Below are positions 13,398 through 13,797 of a DNA stretch of 13,797 bases, piece by piece; the stretch's first letter is position 1, and the number at the start of each line of letters is the position of its first letter. Under the pieces are notes generated by a model. The model was not told the origin of the DNA and made no database searches. It saw only the letters and a program-made list of their open reading frames with translations. This stretch comes from Scytonema sp. UIC 10036 (GTDB taxonomy: Bacteria > Cyanobacteriota > Cyanobacteriia > Cyanobacteriales > Nostocaceae), in the NCBI RefSeq assembly GCF_009725235.1, contig NZ_WJFC01000282.1, positions 1 through 13,797 of the forward strand, written 5' to 3'. A program made the position numbers and the translations under genes.

Positions 13398-13671
13398 TGT
13401 GGGTTCGCGCATTTATACGTACTCGATAGTTTCCACTATTTGATGTAGTCAACGTAGTATAAGCTTGTTATATAGTTCGTTATATATTACATATCTAGTA
13501 CAAGTCTTCAACGTATCAATAAGCGCAACCAGACTCAGGCATTGAGTCTTAATAGAGTCCTATATAAGTTTTTCTAACTTTGTAGACAGTGTTTACAACG
13601 TGAAGTTCAAGCTCTATAAGCTTTTTGGTGATTTATATGTTTTCAAGTACATATAAATGCGCGAACCCACA
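13398..13671. mobile_element. 274-bp non-coding element with 28-bp inverted repeats (MITE-like)
   Basis: The ends 13398-13425 and 13644-13671 are inverted copies: 20 perfect bases (TGTGGGTTCGCGCATTTATA), one mismatch, five matches, one mismatch, one match. The interior is AT-rich and has no open frame of note, so a miniature inverted-repeat transposable element or the shell of a deleted IS is likely. No target duplication is visible at the borders. It lies between two gene remnants that do not belong together, which suggests that it was the site of a deletion. Confidence 0.75.
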
Positions 13672-13797
13672 GAAGAACAAGTAACGATTCCCGAACCATT
13701 GCGAAAGTCTCATGGCTCTTAAGTGGGACAGGAACTGATAGCAATTGATATGGGTGACGGAATTCTTCTGAAACCAAAAAAACCTTTTTTAGAAACC
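13672..13797 (+). pseudogene. AbrB/MazE-type antitoxin remnant, interrupted and partial
   Basis: The frame reads EEQVTIPEPLRKSHGS, a TAA at 13720-13722, then VGQELIAIDMGDGILLKPKK and PFLET to the window edge. This is the swapped-hairpin AbrB/MazE/SpoVT domain (E-K-G-Q-V-T-I-P...L-R...H-G-hydrophobic-x-x-G-Q-E-L), as found in cyanobacterial antitoxins that precede PIN or MazF-like toxins. The start is missing: the similarity begins exactly at the edge of the inverted-repeat element. The stop replaces the usual hydrophobic-Glu/Lys pair before V-G-Q-E. The gene continues past the end of the window. Confidence 0.7.

Noticed and set aside
1..13797. CRISPR arrays, tRNA or rRNA genes
   Set aside because: No regularly spaced repeats with unique spacers, and no cloverleaf or rRNA-like sequence was recognised.

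Overview
The window looks like an accessory region of a filamentous (Nostocales-type) cyanobacterium. It has five copies of the cyanobacterial octamer GCGATCGC (5123, 5394, 8191, 8295, 8963), AT-rich intergenic DNA with short dispersed repeats, a CYP110-like P450, a DUF3598-like protein, many toxin-antitoxin genes and an ISL3-family insertion sequence. The genus cannot be fixed from the sequence.

Left part (1-3316): a membrane-anchored SGNH/GDSL hydrolase is followed by a 5'-truncated D-alanine-D-alanine ligase fragment. On the minus strand, reading from right to left, are an orphan HicB-like antitoxin, a vapBC pair whose toxin gene is split by one in-frame TAA, a second short ribbon-helix-helix protein and a small one-helix membrane protein. 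The last four sit close enough to be one transcript.

Middle (3317-8250): a 737-residue thiamine-diphosphate enzyme (minus strand) with both transketolase-like and phosphoketolase-like motifs lies opposite a complete cytochrome P450 (plus strand). A DUF3598-like protein follows the P450. The 340-bp gap after it carries a direct repeat.

Right of centre (8250-11270): a vapBC-like pair on the minus strand, then the most interesting part of the window. Two tandem formylglycine-generating-enzyme-fold (C-type-lectin-fold) genes end in 105-bp segments that differ from each other in 15 of 35 codons, 21 of 25 base changes being at codon positions 1 or 2, while the 20 unchanged codons are identical even at third positions. 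Just upstream of these segments the two genes differ mostly by synonymous changes. This is the signature expected of variable regions (VR) of a diversity-generating retroelement (DGR). Immediately downstream on the same strand, in what seems to be empty DNA, is a 43-codon remnant clearly resembling the DGR accessory protein Avd, followed in the same frame by a short stretch that may be the tail of the DGR reverse transcriptase. No template repeat or intact reverse transcriptase lies in the window. I read this as an eroded DGR locus whose two target genes remain, possibly still diversified in trans.

Right end (11270-13797): a 1297-bp ISL3-type element with perfect 27-bp inverted repeats and a frameshifted transposase has cut the 5' end off the second target gene and the 3' end off an alpha/beta-hydrolase-like gene. 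There is no target duplication, so an associated deletion is likely. Beyond it lies a gene graveyard: a serine-hydrolase N-terminal remnant, a 274-bp non-coding element with 28-bp inverted repeats (MITE-like), and an AbrB/MazE-type antitoxin remnant with an internal stop that runs off the window edge.
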